The notes under the pieces: generated by a model
What the model was told of the DNA's origin: nothing
The model's input: the letters and a program-made list of their open reading frames with translations, nothing else
The model's database searches: none
Made by a program: the position numbers and the translations under genes
In this document: positions 23,336-36,842 of the stretch, piece after piece
Numbering within the stretch: position 1 is the first letter of the stretch
How the letters are laid out: each line of letters starts with the position of its first letter
NCBI GenBank assembly: GCA_914767715.1
Contig: OU612072.1
Location: forward strand, 20,646,001 to 20,710,000
Reading direction: 5' to 3'
From: Membranipora membranacea
Lineage: Eukaryota > Bryozoa > Gymnolaemata > Cheilostomatida > Membraniporidae
Length of the DNA: 64,000 nucleotides

Positions 23336-24020
23336 AATATATTCAAACATTGGCGCAGATATTACCAAATCATTCATAAATATTAAAAATAGAATTGGAC
23401 CTAATACACATCCCTGAGGAACTCCTATATCGACCTTTTTCATTGTACTGGAATGATCGTTGATTTTGACAAATTATTTTCTGTTTTCTAAATAAGATTT
23501 TATCAAGTCACATGCATCATTTGTAAAATTCTAAAATGGCAAATCTTTTCATTTAAAATATCATGGAATCCAAACTGGCTGTCAATAAAAATATTAGAAT
23601 TTGCCAAATAAGATCGAAGTTGGATAGCTAATACTTTTTCTGTAACTTTGGATATTGCAGTTAATATCGATATCGGCCGAGAGTTGTTACAGTCAAAATT
23701 ATCACCTTTTTTATGCAGTGGTCGTTCTCTGGCAATTTTCTGGCTATCTGGAAATTCTGATGTTGGAACAATAAGATTGATCATGTGGGTCAAGGTTGGG
23801 CTGATAGCATTTTTATTTTCTTTAATGATTTTCATGGAAATCCCATCGTACCCAACTGCTATTTTTGCAGAGGAATTATTTATGACAGTCTCTGTAATGT
23901 CGTTTGTAATTTCTAAGAAGTCAAAATTGTTAATTCTGTCGTATTTTGATAGGTATGATAACGGGTCAGCTCCACATTCAGGTAATTTAGCTGCCAAGCA
24001 AGGACCTACACTCGTAAATT
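23336..24020 (-). mobile_element. CR1-like retrotransposon, fragment C
   Basis: Minus-strand RT region only. It reads CGADPLSYLSKYDRINNFDF, then KIAVGYDGISMKII, RPISILTAISKVTEKVLA and FIDSQFGF, with a deletion that removes the stretch between FGF and the start of the next block near 23560. It lacks the endonuclease and the 3' end, and does not sit at the shared insertion border, so it is a transposed or recombined piece. Confidence 0.75.
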
Positions 24021-25330
24021 GTTTCTAAACTTTGATCGAAAACAGTCATCATAAACGCAAAGGAATATTTAGGTTTTTGTTTTATTGTTGGGTAGTGAGC
24101 GCTAATATGCAAAAGTTTTGTTTGCATTGCTCTGTTGAGAAACCGAAAAGCAAAAACATTACTTATATGATTTTATTCATGGTGTTGATACATCATACTA
24201 ATTTTTAAGAAAATCAAAACATTACCGCCTTAATTTTTTTGTAAACCCCAGTTTCTTGTATGTTTTGTTGTCGACACAGCCAAAGCTAAGATAACTCCAA
24301 GATGAGGGTATTGTCAGCATATATAATAATATTATGTATATTCTGTGATGTGCTGCTAAGCCCACCTGCGGGCTAACCGTAGATGTTATGATAGAATCTG
24401 ACTTCTTTCCTGATGATATTACTCGTTGTTGGCAAGTGTGGGGCAATTGTTAGATAGCTGTATATCCAATCGATGATGTTTGGGTGAAGGTTGGTGCTTA
24501 TAAGTTTGTTTTTGAGTACTGTTGAGGATATCGTATTAACGGTGCTTTGAAATCAATAGAGAAGGATTTTAAACAGTCCTAGGGTTTAGCATCAAGATAT
24601 TGTGATAGATATTGTGTGACTGTGTCGAAAGTAAGCAGTTGAACATCCTCGGTAATCGGTATATCGGCTTTGGAGATATGGTTAGATTCTTTGATAAACA
24701 GACTGAAATGTTTAGGCAGAAGTATCCTGAGGCATAATAATAGATAGAAGAAAGTGTTGATAGGCACAGTTTTTACTGAATTACACATGATGACGTCGAA
24801 ACGTCAAATAAAATGGGAGTTGCGCCATCTCTAAACGTAGTTTGACAACTTCCATATTAAAAGCAATGAGAATGAATTTTTGAGTCTCAGTGTCATCCTA
24901 ATAAAAAAAAACTAGGGCCAATGTAAGAGAGTTATCAAATTGTTGATAATTGATTATAATTGTACTAAATGACATTGAGGTTGCTCGCCATCCTCTTAAT
25001 ACCTGATGGTCGCCTGAATATTGCTGTTCTGTTTTCAATTGTCTGCCATTCTGCTTGCAGGATAGCCTTGTGACATAGTCTATCTCTGCAGCACAGCAGT
25101 GGTGGCGCTGCCTTCCATCAAGAAAGGCAACTCCCAGGATTCAAGGTTATGAGATATCAAAACCAGTGTTCCATTTAGGCCCAAATATTTCCAAATTATG
25201 GGTTTCCATTGTTTTCCCAATTATGGTACTCAGACTAGGTGAATTAGTTCAAGCCCTATGCCGCAGAGACGAACGTATGCCTCAACAGTTCGCACATGCG
25301 CAGACTGATTGTCTGCAGTAAACCACTATC
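24021..25330 (+). repeat. Repeat X and partial A-type unit without an LRR exon
   Basis: 24021-24300 resembles the intron upstream of A-type exons, but the exon itself is absent. 24300-24900 is repeat X, with the GATGACGTCGAAACGTC marker at about 24788. A stretch at about 25040-25320 is not found elsewhere in the window. No exon seen. Confidence 0.6.
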
Positions 25331-26060
25331 TACAATTAATCTGTTTCACTCATTTAGCATAGTCACTGATTACTATAGTTGATTTCCTCTAGTGGATAAT
25401 TCATATTGTTTTATAATTTTTTCATTGGATGCTCCCAAGCTGACCCCAGTCCGTGACTATGATTAAATTTGTACCTAGATTGAGTTTTATGCAGTTTGCC
25501 CGTCTTGAGAAGTTTTCCGTTTTCCCCTCACTTGATAGCCGGCTACCTCTCCCGATCTCCTACCCAGGAGAGAATCCCAGGTAGAGAGGTTCCAAGGTGA
25601 AACAATATTGACACTAGCTGATAGTCTTTGTGTTTGGTGGGGCAAGCCACCCTATGGATTGGTCGGATTTGGGCTCACTTGAATTTAACTGGAATTTCCA
25701 ATGTAGATTGCATCAAATTCAATATGTCATTGAGAGGCAAGCAAACATCTTCTTCACCCTCCACTGAGATCCATGTCTGGAAGTCTTCAGATGATGTTGA
25801 CTTCTCAACATCCAACTTATACATGAGATGGGATTTCTACCAGATTATGAGGCTCCAAATGCATATCAGACTCCAGTATTTGAACAGATGGTAGAGGCAA
25901 CGTCCTGAGATATTGAGTTTCTAAACTGCTCTCTGCTATAGCGTATTATTCAATGAGTCATAAACGACAGCGATCTGTGGGCTGGTTGCTGCATTTTAGT
26001 ATAGGTTTTAATACTGTACTCAAGGGTTAAACTGGCAAACAGACAACAATTGTAGATAGC
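25331..26060 (+). repeat. Repeat unit U, copy 5 (truncated before the LRR exon)
   Basis: Unit U from the empty retroelement target site (about 25331) to about 26070, then an abrupt switch to the intron block TGTGCTGTTTGCCTTTCTCC. The RT2 fragment and LRR exon expected next are deleted. Confidence 0.7.
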
Positions 26061-26403
26061 TGTGTGAGTTCAGTCTTGTGCTGTTTGCCTTTCTCCTGGA
26101 ATCCAAAATGATCGCCGTTGACCTAAGTCATTGATGGAATTGAACTCAAGAACTGTAGAGACATTGTCCATTGTCATACAGTTTGTCAATACAATTCCGA
26201 CCTATATCAATATGGATCGATGATATTTTGACCGCATAAGGAGCATAAGAATTTTAGGAAGGCACATTGGTCATCATCATCAGTTTAGATTATCCTGAGC
26301 AACAACTATCCAAACATGTACTTTGCCCAGTGAATATGAGAATACAGGTTTTAGCTATGTGCTTTCTTTATTTATGTATCTACAATTCTGTGAAAATTAC
26401 GAA

Positions 26404-26465
26404 TATAAAACAGGTATGCTAATAAAACAGGTAGGCTAATAAAACAGGTAGGCTAATAAAATAGT
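26404..26465. repeat. Short version of the 17-bp minisatellite (about 3-4 copies)
   Basis: Three to four units of AATAAAACAGGTAGGCT sit in the same flanking context (GAGAATACAGGTTTTAG upstream) as the giant array at 29815 and the short array near 42440. This is likely the ancestral size. Confidence 0.85.
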
Positions 26466-27299
26466 GTACAGACCTTTAAAAAGTTCAATTAAAAATTCAT
26501 GTAAAGTTATGTAAAATTTTCATGAGAGATAATGTCATCACTTTTGAATCTTTTGAACCATCCTGCTATAAATGACAAGTGCAGGGTCACCAGCTCAATA
26601 AGTTATACGCACTTGTAGGTTCTCAAGATGCTCACAAATTCTCAGAAGGTTTAGGAATCTTATGAAAACATGACTTTTGATTTTTGAACCTCAACTGTAG
26701 GTTCCAAGACAGCAGTAGAGGCAGTTTGGAAATTACATTCAATCCAAAGTGATCTAGTATTATAAGGCATTCATGTCAGTTCATTTTTGTTGCACATTTC
26801 TCATGGCAATCATCTCATTTACTCTTTTGCTTCCAGTTTCAGCAGAGGAGATAAACCTGGGAAGCCCTTTTCAGGGCACCGCATATTTTTAAGCTTAAGG
26901 TTAAGATCTTTGATAAACAGACTGAAATGTTTAGGCAGAAGTTTCCCAAGGCATACTAATAGATAGAAGAAAGTGATGTTAGGCACAGTCTTTACTTAAT
27001 TACACATGATGACGTCAAAACGTCAAATAAAATGGGAGTTGCCCCATCTCTAAAGGTAGTTTGACAACTTCCATGTTACAAACCTGGTTAAAAGCAATGA
27101 AAAGGATTTTTTATGAGTCTCAGTGTCATCCTAATAAAAAGAAACTAGGACCAATGTAAAATAGTTATCAAATTGTGGATATTCGAATATAATTGTACCA
27201 AATGACATTGAAGTTGCTGCCATCCTCTTAATACCTGATGGTCGCATGAAAATTGTAGTTCTGTTTTCAATTGTCGGCAGTAAATCACTATCTACAATT

Positions 27300-27700
27300 A
27301 ATTTGGTACACTCATTTAGCATAGTCACTGATTACTATAGTTGATTTCCTCTCGTTGATAATTCATAATTTTTTATAATTTTTTTATTGGATGCTCCCAA
27401 ACTGACCCCAGTCTGTGCCTATGATTAAATTTGTACCTAGATTGAGTTTTATGCAGTTTGCCTGCCTCGAGAAGTTTTCCCTTTCCTTCACTTGATAGTC
27501 TGATAAACTGGCAAACAGACAACAATTGTAGATATCTGTGTGAGTTCAGCCTGTCACTCCGAGCGCCCACAGTTTGCTTACAAGACGCACATTGGGACAG
27601 TCGACGCCTCGATCAAACTGCTTGATGATTTCACATCAGAGCTTGACAACCATAATGTAAAAGTGGCGCATTGAACTTTTCAGAGGCATGCAATCAACTG
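27300..27700 (+). repeat. Repeat unit U, copy 6, internally deleted, with RT2 fragment
   Basis: The left part of unit U (27310-27500) is joined directly to its right end (27500-27570) and then to the GTVDASIKLLD RT2 fragment (about 27570-27660), leading to LRR exon B3. About 500 bp of the usual unit is missing. Confidence 0.7.
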
Positions 27701-27790
27701 CAACCTTCAACATCTTATTATCAATGTCGAATTCAGATTTCACCACTCTCTGTTTTGAACAAATTTCAATGTTTAGTTGGTACCTTGCAG

Positions 27791-27937
27791 CATTTCAAAG
27801 ATGGTATCACTGAGGGAGCTGTATGTCAGTTACAACTATCTGAGTACAGAAGATCAGATGAGTGATACGCTATCAGGACTTACAAGACTAGAGAAACTGG
27901 ATATGCGTCATTGTGATCTGGTCGAGTTACCTTCAGG
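27791..27937 (+). CDS. LRR exon B3
   Basis: 147-bp frame-neutral exon with acceptor GGTACCTTGCAG and donor CAGG|GTATGT. Relative to B1: K8R, N11Y, E14Y, N16Y, D20E, L23M, N35K, S39R, S40H and H42D, twelve base changes, none silent. Three aromatic residues (Y11, Y14, Y16) are added on one face of the first repeat, a marked change of surface chemistry. Confidence 0.85.
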
Positions 27938-29814
27938 GTATGTTCAGTTTGTTTGTTTGATTATGCTATTGAAATAACACATCAAAAACTATATCGCATG
28001 TATGTATGTATGTGTTTTGATTTTAAAATTTTTGGAATTGTGCTCACCCACAAGTGAGAAGTGTCAGAATCAATCCGAAAGGTAAACACTGGCTACCACA
28101 ATGTAATGCAATCTGGATGCCTTTCAGTTCTCAATGGAAATGGTTTTCAAGAACCATCTCACATCAATCTCTGTTACATTTTATTAGGAATCAATCTCAA
28201 TTTGGCAAACTCAATGTTTAGCCCACTGTAAGGAAAATGGTTACATCACTTCCAGAGATTGATGGAATGTGTTGAAATTTTAATAACTACACTACCTTCA
28301 AAACATTCATAGCATTTGAAAATGCCGAAAACCGGCGCCATAATGTGGAGTCGATATACTAGATATCAGAGTGTTTACCATCATAAAGGTAAATTTATCC
28401 CCAATGAGTAGGGCAGCTGCCATTCAGTTTTGTAATATCATAACTGGCTGGCAGTAGAATTGCTGATAATAAATTAATGAAAATTGCCTCCGTTCAGAAG
28501 CTTCACTATAGTATCGTCCAGCAAAGTTAAATTACAAATAATAAATTACAACCCCATCAAAAAGTTGTAAATGTTGTCAGGCTCAGGCGATACTAATATG
28601 AGTATCTTCGGGATGATATATTCCTGTTTTGTAATTCACTGAAACAAAGCTGCATTAAACATATAATTATGGTTGTGCTGTTTGCCTTGCTACTGGAATC
28701 CAAAGTGAGCGCCTTTGACCTAAGTCATTGATGGAATTGAACTCAAGAACTGTAGAAATATTGTCCATTGTCATACAGTTTGTCCATACAATTCCGACCT
28801 ATATCAATATGGATCTATGATATTTTGCCCGCATAAGGAATCAAAAACTTAGTATCAATGTAAATGTTGTATACAAGATGTCTGCGAAGCAAGAATATCG
28901 CAATTTGTGGTGGAAGTTGATAACATGAGATGATAACTCAACATGTATCCGGCATGGTATTTTGTGGAAGATTATCAGCCCTAACTCCATTGTGTGTACG
29001 GACGAACTTCAAAACTCAATGCTGTGTATTGACATTACTTTTGCCAGAGTTAAATGAAGCCTATTTCATGGGAAAATTATGCTATTCACGCAGTAAAACC
29101 TGGCTGTATTGTCTTTAGCTATCAACAATGTTTAATATTGAGATTTTTTTTTATTTTGACACAATGAACTCAAATTTTGGCTGTCTGACTGTATTCTTGC
29201 CAGTAATTAATTGTTGTAGCTGTAATTATAGGAATTAATTATATACTTAGATCCATTGCCTATGATAATTATTGTGCATAAACATGGAATAGGCTCCACT
29301 ACAACTACTTTAGGTTTTCAGGTATTATCAACTGTTACGCTGCAAATGCCCACACCACTAAACAAATTATAATCACTCAACCAAGGACAAAACTGAATTT
29401 TGGCAATAGTACTTGAGAGCCTTTATGAAAATCAAAAACGGTATGGCTACTATATCACTGGCTGTGAATAGGATTGATTTCATCAAACTGCTGCAGGATA
29501 GTGATTGCATATTTGAGAGCTGACTCTGAATGTAAATTTGGCAGTCCTCATTACTGATCAGGCCTGCCATAGTTTGTTATCGGCAACTTTTTTGACTTCA
29601 GCTTAATACCTATCAAGTGGCAAGGTTGTTGGGAGGTAGTGAACGGTCATACACATTTATGAATTTTAGGAAGGCACATTGGTCATCATAATCAGTTTAG
29701 ATTTTTCCTGAGCAACAACTATCCAAACCTGTACTTTGCCCAGTGAATATGAGAATACAGGTTTTAGTTATGTGCTTTCTTTATTTGTGTTTCTACAATT
29801 CTGTGAACATTACG
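27938..29814 (+). repeat. Duplicated intron blocks between LRR exon B3 and the giant minisatellite
   Basis: 27938-28610 is the B-type intron. 28620-29820 is a second block shared with 40050-42440, and in part with 18340-18600 and 26080-26400. Short open frames here (28930-29118; minus strand 29373-29570) recur in the other copy with changes and have no domain. I see no exon. Confidence 0.65.
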
Positions 29815-32800
29815 AATAAAAAACAGGTATGCTAATAAAACAGGTAGGCTAATAAAACAGGTAGGGTAATAAAACAGTTAGGCTAATAAAACAGGTAGAG
29901 TAATAAAACAGATAGGCTAATAAAACAGGTAGGGTAATAAAACAGGTAGGGTAATAAAACAGGTAGGCTAATAAAACAGGTAGGCTAATAAGACAGATAG
30001 GCTAATAAGACAGATAGGCTAATAAAACAGGTAGGCTAATAAAACAGGTAGGCTAATAAACAGGTAGGCTAATAAGACAGATAGGCTAATAAGACAGATA
30101 GGCTAATAAAACAGGTAGGCTAATAAAACAGGTAGGATAATAAAACAAGTAGGCTAATAAAACAAGTAGGCTAATAAAACAAGTAAGGTAATAAAACAGG
30201 TAGGCTTATACAACAGGTAGGCTTATACAACAGGTAGGCTAATAAAACAGATAGGGTAATAAAACAGGTAGGATAATAAAACAGGTAGGGTAATAAAACA
30301 GGTACGCTAATAAGACAGATAGGCTTATAAAACGGGTAGGCTAATAAAACAGGTAGGCTAATAAAACAGGTAGGCTAATAAAACAAGTAAGGTAATAAAA
30401 CAGGTAGGCTAATAAAACAAGTAAGGTAATAAAACAGGTAGGCTTATACAACAGGTAGGCTTATACAACAGGTAGGCTAATAAAACAGATAGGGTAATAA
30501 AACAGGTAGGATAATAAAACAGGTAGGGTAATAAAACAGGTACGCTAATAAGACAGATAGGCTAATAAAACAGGTAGGCTAATAAAACAGGTAGGCTAAT
30601 AAAACAGGTAGGCTAATAAAACAAGTAAGGTAATAAAACAGGTAGGCTAATAAAACAGATAGGGTAATAAAACAGGTAGGGTAATAAAACAGGTAGGCTA
30701 ATAAAACAGGTAGGCTAATAAAACAGGTAGGCTAATAAAACAGGTAGGCTAATAAAACAAGTAGGCTAATAAAACAAGTAGGCTAATAAAACAGGTAGGC
30801 TAATAAAACAGGTAGGCTAATAAAACAGATAGGGTAATAAAACAGGTAGGGTAATAAAACAGGTAGGATAATAAAACAGGTAGGCTAATAAAACAGGTAG
30901 GCTAATAAAACAGGTAGGCTAATAAAACAGGTAGGCTAATAAAACAAGTAGGCTAATAAAACAAGTAGGCTAATAAAACAGGTAGGCTAATAAAACAGGT
31001 AGGCTAATAAAACAGATAGGGTAATAAAACAGGTAGGCTAATAAGACAGATAGGCTAATAAGACAGATAGGCTAATAAAACAGGTAGGCTAATAAAACAG
31101 GTAGGCTAATAAAACAGGTAGGCTAATAAAACAGGTAGGCTAATAAGACAGATAGGCTAATAAGACAGATAGGCTAATAAAACAGGTAGGCTAATAAAAC
31201 AGGTAGGCTAATAAAACAGGTAGGCTAATAAAACAGGTAGGCTAATAAAACAGGTAGGGTAATAAAACAGATATGCTAATAAAACAGGTAGGCTAATAAA
31301 ACAGGTAGGCTAATAAAACAGATAGGGTAATAAAACAGATAGGCTAATAAAACAGGTAGGGTAATAAAACAGGTAGGCTAATAAAACAGGTAGGGTAATA
31401 CAACAGGTAGGCTAATAAGACAGATAGGCTAATAAAACAGGTAGGCTAATAAAACAGGTAGGCTAATAAGACAGATAGGCTAATAAAACAGGTAGGCTAA
31501 TAAAACAGGTAGGGTAATAAAACAGGTAGGCTAATAAAACAGGTAGGCTAATAAGACAGATAGGCTAATAAAACAGGTAGGCTAATAAAACAGGTAGGGT
31601 AATAAAACAGGTAGGCTAATAAAACAGATAGGCTAATAAAACAGGTAGGCTAATAAAACAGGTAGGGTAATAAAACAGGTAGGCTAATAAGACAGATAGG
31701 CTAATAAAACAGGTAGGCTAATAAAACAGGTAGGGTAATAAAACAGGTAGGCTAATAAAACAGATAGGCTAATAAAACAGGTAGGCTAATAAAACAGGTA
31801 GGGTAATAAAACAGGTAGGCTAATAAAACAGGTAGGCTAATAAGACAGATAGGCTAATAAGACAGATAGGCTAATAAAACAGGTAGGCTAATAAAACAGG
31901 TAGGCTAATAAAACAGGTAGGGTAATAAAACAGGTAGGCTAATAAAACAGATAGGCTAATAAAACAGGTAGGCTAATAAGACAGATAGGCTAATAAAACA
32001 GATAGGCTAATAAAACAGGTAGGGTAATAAAACAGGTAGGCTAATAAAACAGATAGGCTAATAAAACAGGTAGGCTAATAAAACAGGTAGGCTAATAAAA
32101 CAGGTAGGCTAATAAGACAGATAGGCTAATAAAACAGGTAGGCTAATAAAACAGGTAGGCTAATAAAACAGGTAGGGTAATAAAACATGTAGGCTAATAA
32201 GACAGATAGGCTAATAAAACAGGTAGGCTAATAAGACAGATAGGCTAATAAAACAGGTAGGCTAATTAAACAGGTAGGGTAATAAAACAGGTAGGCTAAT
32301 AAAACAGGTAGGGTAATAAAACATGTAGGCTAATAAGACAGATAGGCTAATAAAACAGGTAGGCTAATAAGACAGATAGGCTAATAAAACAGGTAGGCTA
32401 ATAAAACAGGTAGGGTAATAAAACAGGTAGGCTAATAAAACAGGTAGGGTAATAAAACAGGTAGGCTAATAAAACAGGTAGGCTAATAAGACAGATAGGC
32501 TAATAAGACAGATAGGCTAATAAGACAGATAGGCTAATAAAACAGGTAGGCTAATAAAACAGGTAGGGTAATAAAACAGGTAGGCTAATAAAACAGGTAG
32601 GCTAATAAAACAGGTAGGCTAATAAAACAGGTAGGCTAATAAAACAGGTAGGCTAATAAGACAGATAGGCTAATAAGACAGATAGGCTAATAAAACAGGT
32701 AGGCTAATAAAACAGGTAGGCTAATAAAACAGGTGGGGTAATAAAACAGGTAGGCTAATAAAACAGATAGGCTAATAAAACAGGTAGGCTAATAAGACAG

Positions 32801-32988
32801 ATAGGCTAATAAGACAGATAGGCTAATAAAACAGGTAGGCTAATAAAACAGGTAGGCTAATAAAACAGGTAGGCTAATAAAACAGGTAGGCTAATAAGAC
32901 AGATAGGCTAATAAGACAGATAGGCTAATAAAACAGGTAGGCTAGTAAAACAGGTAGGCTAATACAACAGGTAGGCTAATAAAACTGG
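29815..32988. repeat. Giant 17-bp minisatellite, about 186 copies (3.2 kb)
   Basis: Consensus AATAAAACAGGTAGGCT, with common variants AATAAGACAGATAGGCT, GGGT for GGCT, and AATACAACAGG. A block of about 140 bp with a rare variant order is present at 30181 and again at 30419, exactly 14 units apart, which shows higher-order duplication. On the host-gene strand the consensus unit contains a polyadenylation hexamer (AATAAA) and a splice-donor-like CAG|GTAGG. It lies in the intron before LRR exon A3. It is not coding: 17 is not a multiple of 3 and TAA/TAG recur. Confidence 0.95.
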
Positions 32989-33276
32989 TTTTTGTATGAA
33001 CACCTGTTTTATGTATTTTTGTTGTCGAGACAGCCAAAGCCCCTTATTTAACTCTGTAAGACGAAGTACCAAGTTTGGTCCATCTTCTTGCATTCAGAGT
33101 TGCTCTCCTATGAGTTCAAACTTAATACAAGAGAATAATGAATCAAACTTGATCTTAGAATACACTGCATTTTAGGGAGTTCCTGTGAGGCGAGAGATCA
33201 GAGTAGCTCTGGGCTATCCGAATAATAATTGTATAAAGCTGGGAATAATGTGAAGATTGTATTTCTTTTTTTGCAG

Positions 33277-33423
33277 CATTGCTAAGATGACATTGTTGAA
33301 GGAGCTGATGTTATACCGTAACAATCTAAGTAGAGATGATCAGCTGAGTCAGACATTGTCAGCACTCACTAATCTGGAGAATCTGAACCTGAGCTGGTGT
33401 CATCTGACTAAGATACCTGACAG
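33277..33423 (+). CDS. LRR exon A3
   Basis: 147-bp frame-neutral exon, acceptor TTTCTTTTTTTGCAG, donor CAG|GTAATG. The module starts IAKMTLLKELMLYRNNLS and its second repeat reads LNLSWCHLTKIPD. It is the only A-type exon away from the 1.2-3.5 kb array, sitting between two B-type units. Against A2 about 16 base changes replace residues and four are silent; residues 15-34 are unchanged in all three A exons. Confidence 0.85.
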
Positions 33424-34547
33424 GTAATGACACCAATTGGCCTAAACCTCAGTATGTTCATCTTCATCCTACTGTTGTCATAACCCAGGTCAATGTATGT
33501 ATGTCTATCTTGATTATGGCACTAAAACCACATGCTGCAAGAAAAAATGTGTATCAGATTGTTTAATTGATTGGGAGTGGTCTCATCACTTAAAATTGTC
33601 AAAAGATTTCCAGGGTTCTCTACTTTAGTGAACTAATCATGCGTTTAATCGCTTGCCAAACATAAATTGTTTCTAAACTTGGATCGAAAACAGTCATCAT
33701 AAACGCAGAGGAATATTTAGGTCTTTGTTGTACCTGTTTTATTGTTGGGTAGTGAGCGCTAATATTCAACAGTTTTTTTGCATTGCTCTGTTGAGAAACC
33801 GAAAAGCAAATACATTACTTATTTGACTTTGTTTGTCGTGTTGTTACATCATACCAAATTTTAAGAAAATCAAATCATTACCGCCTTAATTTTTTTTCGT
33901 AAACCACTGTTTCTTGTATTTTTGTTGTCGAAACAGCCAAAGCTAAGATAACTCCAAGATGAGGGTATTGTCAGCATATTTTATAATATTATGTATATTG
34001 TGTGATATACTGCTAAGCCCACCTGCGGGATAACTGTAGATGTTATGAATCTGACTTCTTTCCTGATGATATTACTGGTTGTTTGCGTTGTGTTAGATAG
34101 CTGTAGCCTACATCCACTTGATTGGTCTTTATAAGTTTGTTTTTGAGCACTGTTGAGGATATCGTAATAATGGTGCTTTAAAGTCAATCGGGAGGGATTT
34201 TAAACATCCCTTGGGTTTAGCATCTAGATATTGTGTTACTGCGCCAAGAGTAAACAGTTGAACATCCTCTGTATATCGACTTTGGAGATATGGTTAGGAT
34301 CTTTGATAAACAGACTGAAATGTTCAGGCAGAAGTATCCTGAGCAATGAAATGATTTTTTTATGAGTCTCCGTGTCATCCTGATGAAAAGAAACTAGGGC
34401 CAATGTAAAATATTTATCAAATTGTTGATATTTGATCATAATTGTACTAAATGACTGCTGCTGGTTGCTGCCATCCTCTTAATACCTGATGGTCGCCTGA
34501 AAATTGCTTTTCTGTTTTCAATTGTCCGTAGTAAATCACTATTTACA
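33424..34547 (+). repeat. Intron after exon A3 with repeat X
   Basis: 33424-33700 follows the A-type intron. 33700-34550 is repeat X (compare 24020-24450 and 3540-4060), ending at the border where retroelement copy D is inserted. No exon seen. Confidence 0.6.
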
Positions 34548-36842
34548 ATTTTTGTTTTTTTTGTTTCTGCAACAATTTTTTGTATTCAAAATCAAAGGAC
34601 TAAAATAGTGTAATAAAATAAGGCAGCGGCATGGTCAGATTAGTCCTGGACTAGTATGGCGACCATCCGATTAGCCGGAAAACAAAGGCTACTGTCCCCA
34701 GGGCGAGCCCAGACACGCAGCCTACACGACAAGAAGCGATCCACACCCCCACAGCGAGGACGCCAACCTCCCACGCAAAGCAGAAGGAGCCGCCCCCCTC
34801 CTCCCCCAGTAGGTGTGAATTTCACAGGTTTATACCTGTGGTTAACAGTGACCTCTCCCTTCTACAGATGTTGGCTCTCTTTGGGGCTAATTTTTCCTTC
34901 GACCTAGTGGCTGTAATGGCAGGGGCTTGAATTTCTAACTCCCCATGAAGGTTAGTATTATTAAAATGTAACAAATAGCGGTGTTTCAATGGGCATAATT
35001 TGATACTCGGAGAAGAAAGAGGTCACATGACCACGTGGGCGGATTTTGAGTATGACACGGAGATCTGACTTTTGAAGTAAATAGATGTCATTAAGATTAC
35101 AATTTGCGGCATGACCATGAAACTCAATACCATAGATTAAATGTGGAAAAAAGAATGTGCAACACAAATTGATCATCGTAGGAATATTGAAATATGGTCG
35201 TACACTACGCATTAAAAATAGGACGTAGTTCAATTTCCGACAAACTTCTAAAATATGGGTTTTAAAAATAATGCTCTCATCCAGGTGAATGCCGAGAAAT
35301 TTGTCTCTAAAGCCTGATTACCAATTTAATTTGGTACTGTTCGGGGTCTAAAATTTGCTTATTTTGGAATTTAAAAATTACCTGAATTGTTTTTGTATAG
35401 TTTAAAATCAATATATTACTCAAGCATCATTGTTCAATTTTTTGAACATTTGATTTTAAAATTTCAGGATCATTGGAAAATATATTTTGTGTCGTCGGCA
35501 AAGAGAATATATTTAAACATTGGCGCAGATATTACCAAAACATTGATTAATATTAAAAATAAAATTGGACCTAATACACATCCCTGAGGAACTCCTATAT
35601 CGACCTTTTTCATTGTACTGGAATGATCGTTGAATTTGACAAATTATTTTCTGTTTTCTAAATAAAATTTCAACAAGTCACATGCATCATTTGTAGAATT
35701 ATAAAAAGGCAATTTTTTGATTAACATATCATGGTTGATGGTATCAAAAGCCTTGCTGAAGTCTAAAAATATTCCTTGTGTAATTTTACTGTTATTGAAA
35801 CTGTCGTACAGGTGTTCCATTAGTCTAGATAAAGCAGAAGTTGTGTTCCGTTTTTCACGGAATCCAAACTGGTTGTCAATTAAAATATTAGAATTTTCCA
35901 ATTAGAATCGAAGTTGGATAGCTAAAACTTTTTCTGCAGCTTTGGATATTGCAGTTGATATCAATATCGGCCGATAGTTGATACAGTCAAATTTATCACC
36001 TTTTTTATGCAGTGGTCGTTCTCTGGCAATTTTCTGGCTATCTGGAAATTCTGATGATGGAACAATAATATTGATCATGTGGGTCAAGATTGGGATGATA
36101 GCATTTTTATTTTCTTTAATGGTTTTCATGGAAATCCCATCGTACCCAACTGCTATTTTTGCAGAGGAATTATTTATGACAGTCTCTGTAATGTCGTTTG
36201 TAATTTCTAAGAAGTCAAAATTGTTAATTCTGTCGTATTAGGTATGATAACGGGTCAGCTCCACATTCAGGTCATTTAGCTGCCAAGCCAGGACCTACAC
36301 TCGTAAAAAATTTGTTAAAACATTCAGCAATTTCAATTTCAGATGTGTACCTTTGTCCATTTGTTTCAATACAACTTGGTGATGAAGACTTGTCTGCTTT
36401 TCTGTTTAAAAGCCCATCTCTCATTTTGATTCGATTTTACATTTTCAAATTCAGTTTTGTAAAAATGTCAGATTACATGTCAAATTTTTTATCTTAAAAT
36501 ATTTTTGATGAAGTTTACTGTTGAAAGGCTCTCTTAAATTTTTGGGCAAGTTTTCTCGCTGTTGAATCAATTTGACGATTTTGAGCGTCATCCAAGGCTT
36601 TTTAAAAGTGAATTTTTTGCTTAGCTTTTTAGGTTTAGTTATGAATGACTCAGCTACGAATTTCTGTAGAGTATTTTTAAAAATTTCAAAGGCGTCATTT
36701 GGATTACTGCTATTGAGCACTCCCTGTCATACTTCAGGGTCATTAACTTTTTTGTAAAGTGTGTTTGGATCAAGCTTAGTAATTAAAATTTGGTTAGCTT
36801 GGTTTGGCTTCCATGTGTTTGGAGAAGCAATGGAGCTAATAA

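Noticed and set aside
29815-32988. CRISPR array
   Set aside because: Units of 17 bp are contiguous with no unique spacers and lie in an animal intron; it is a minisatellite.
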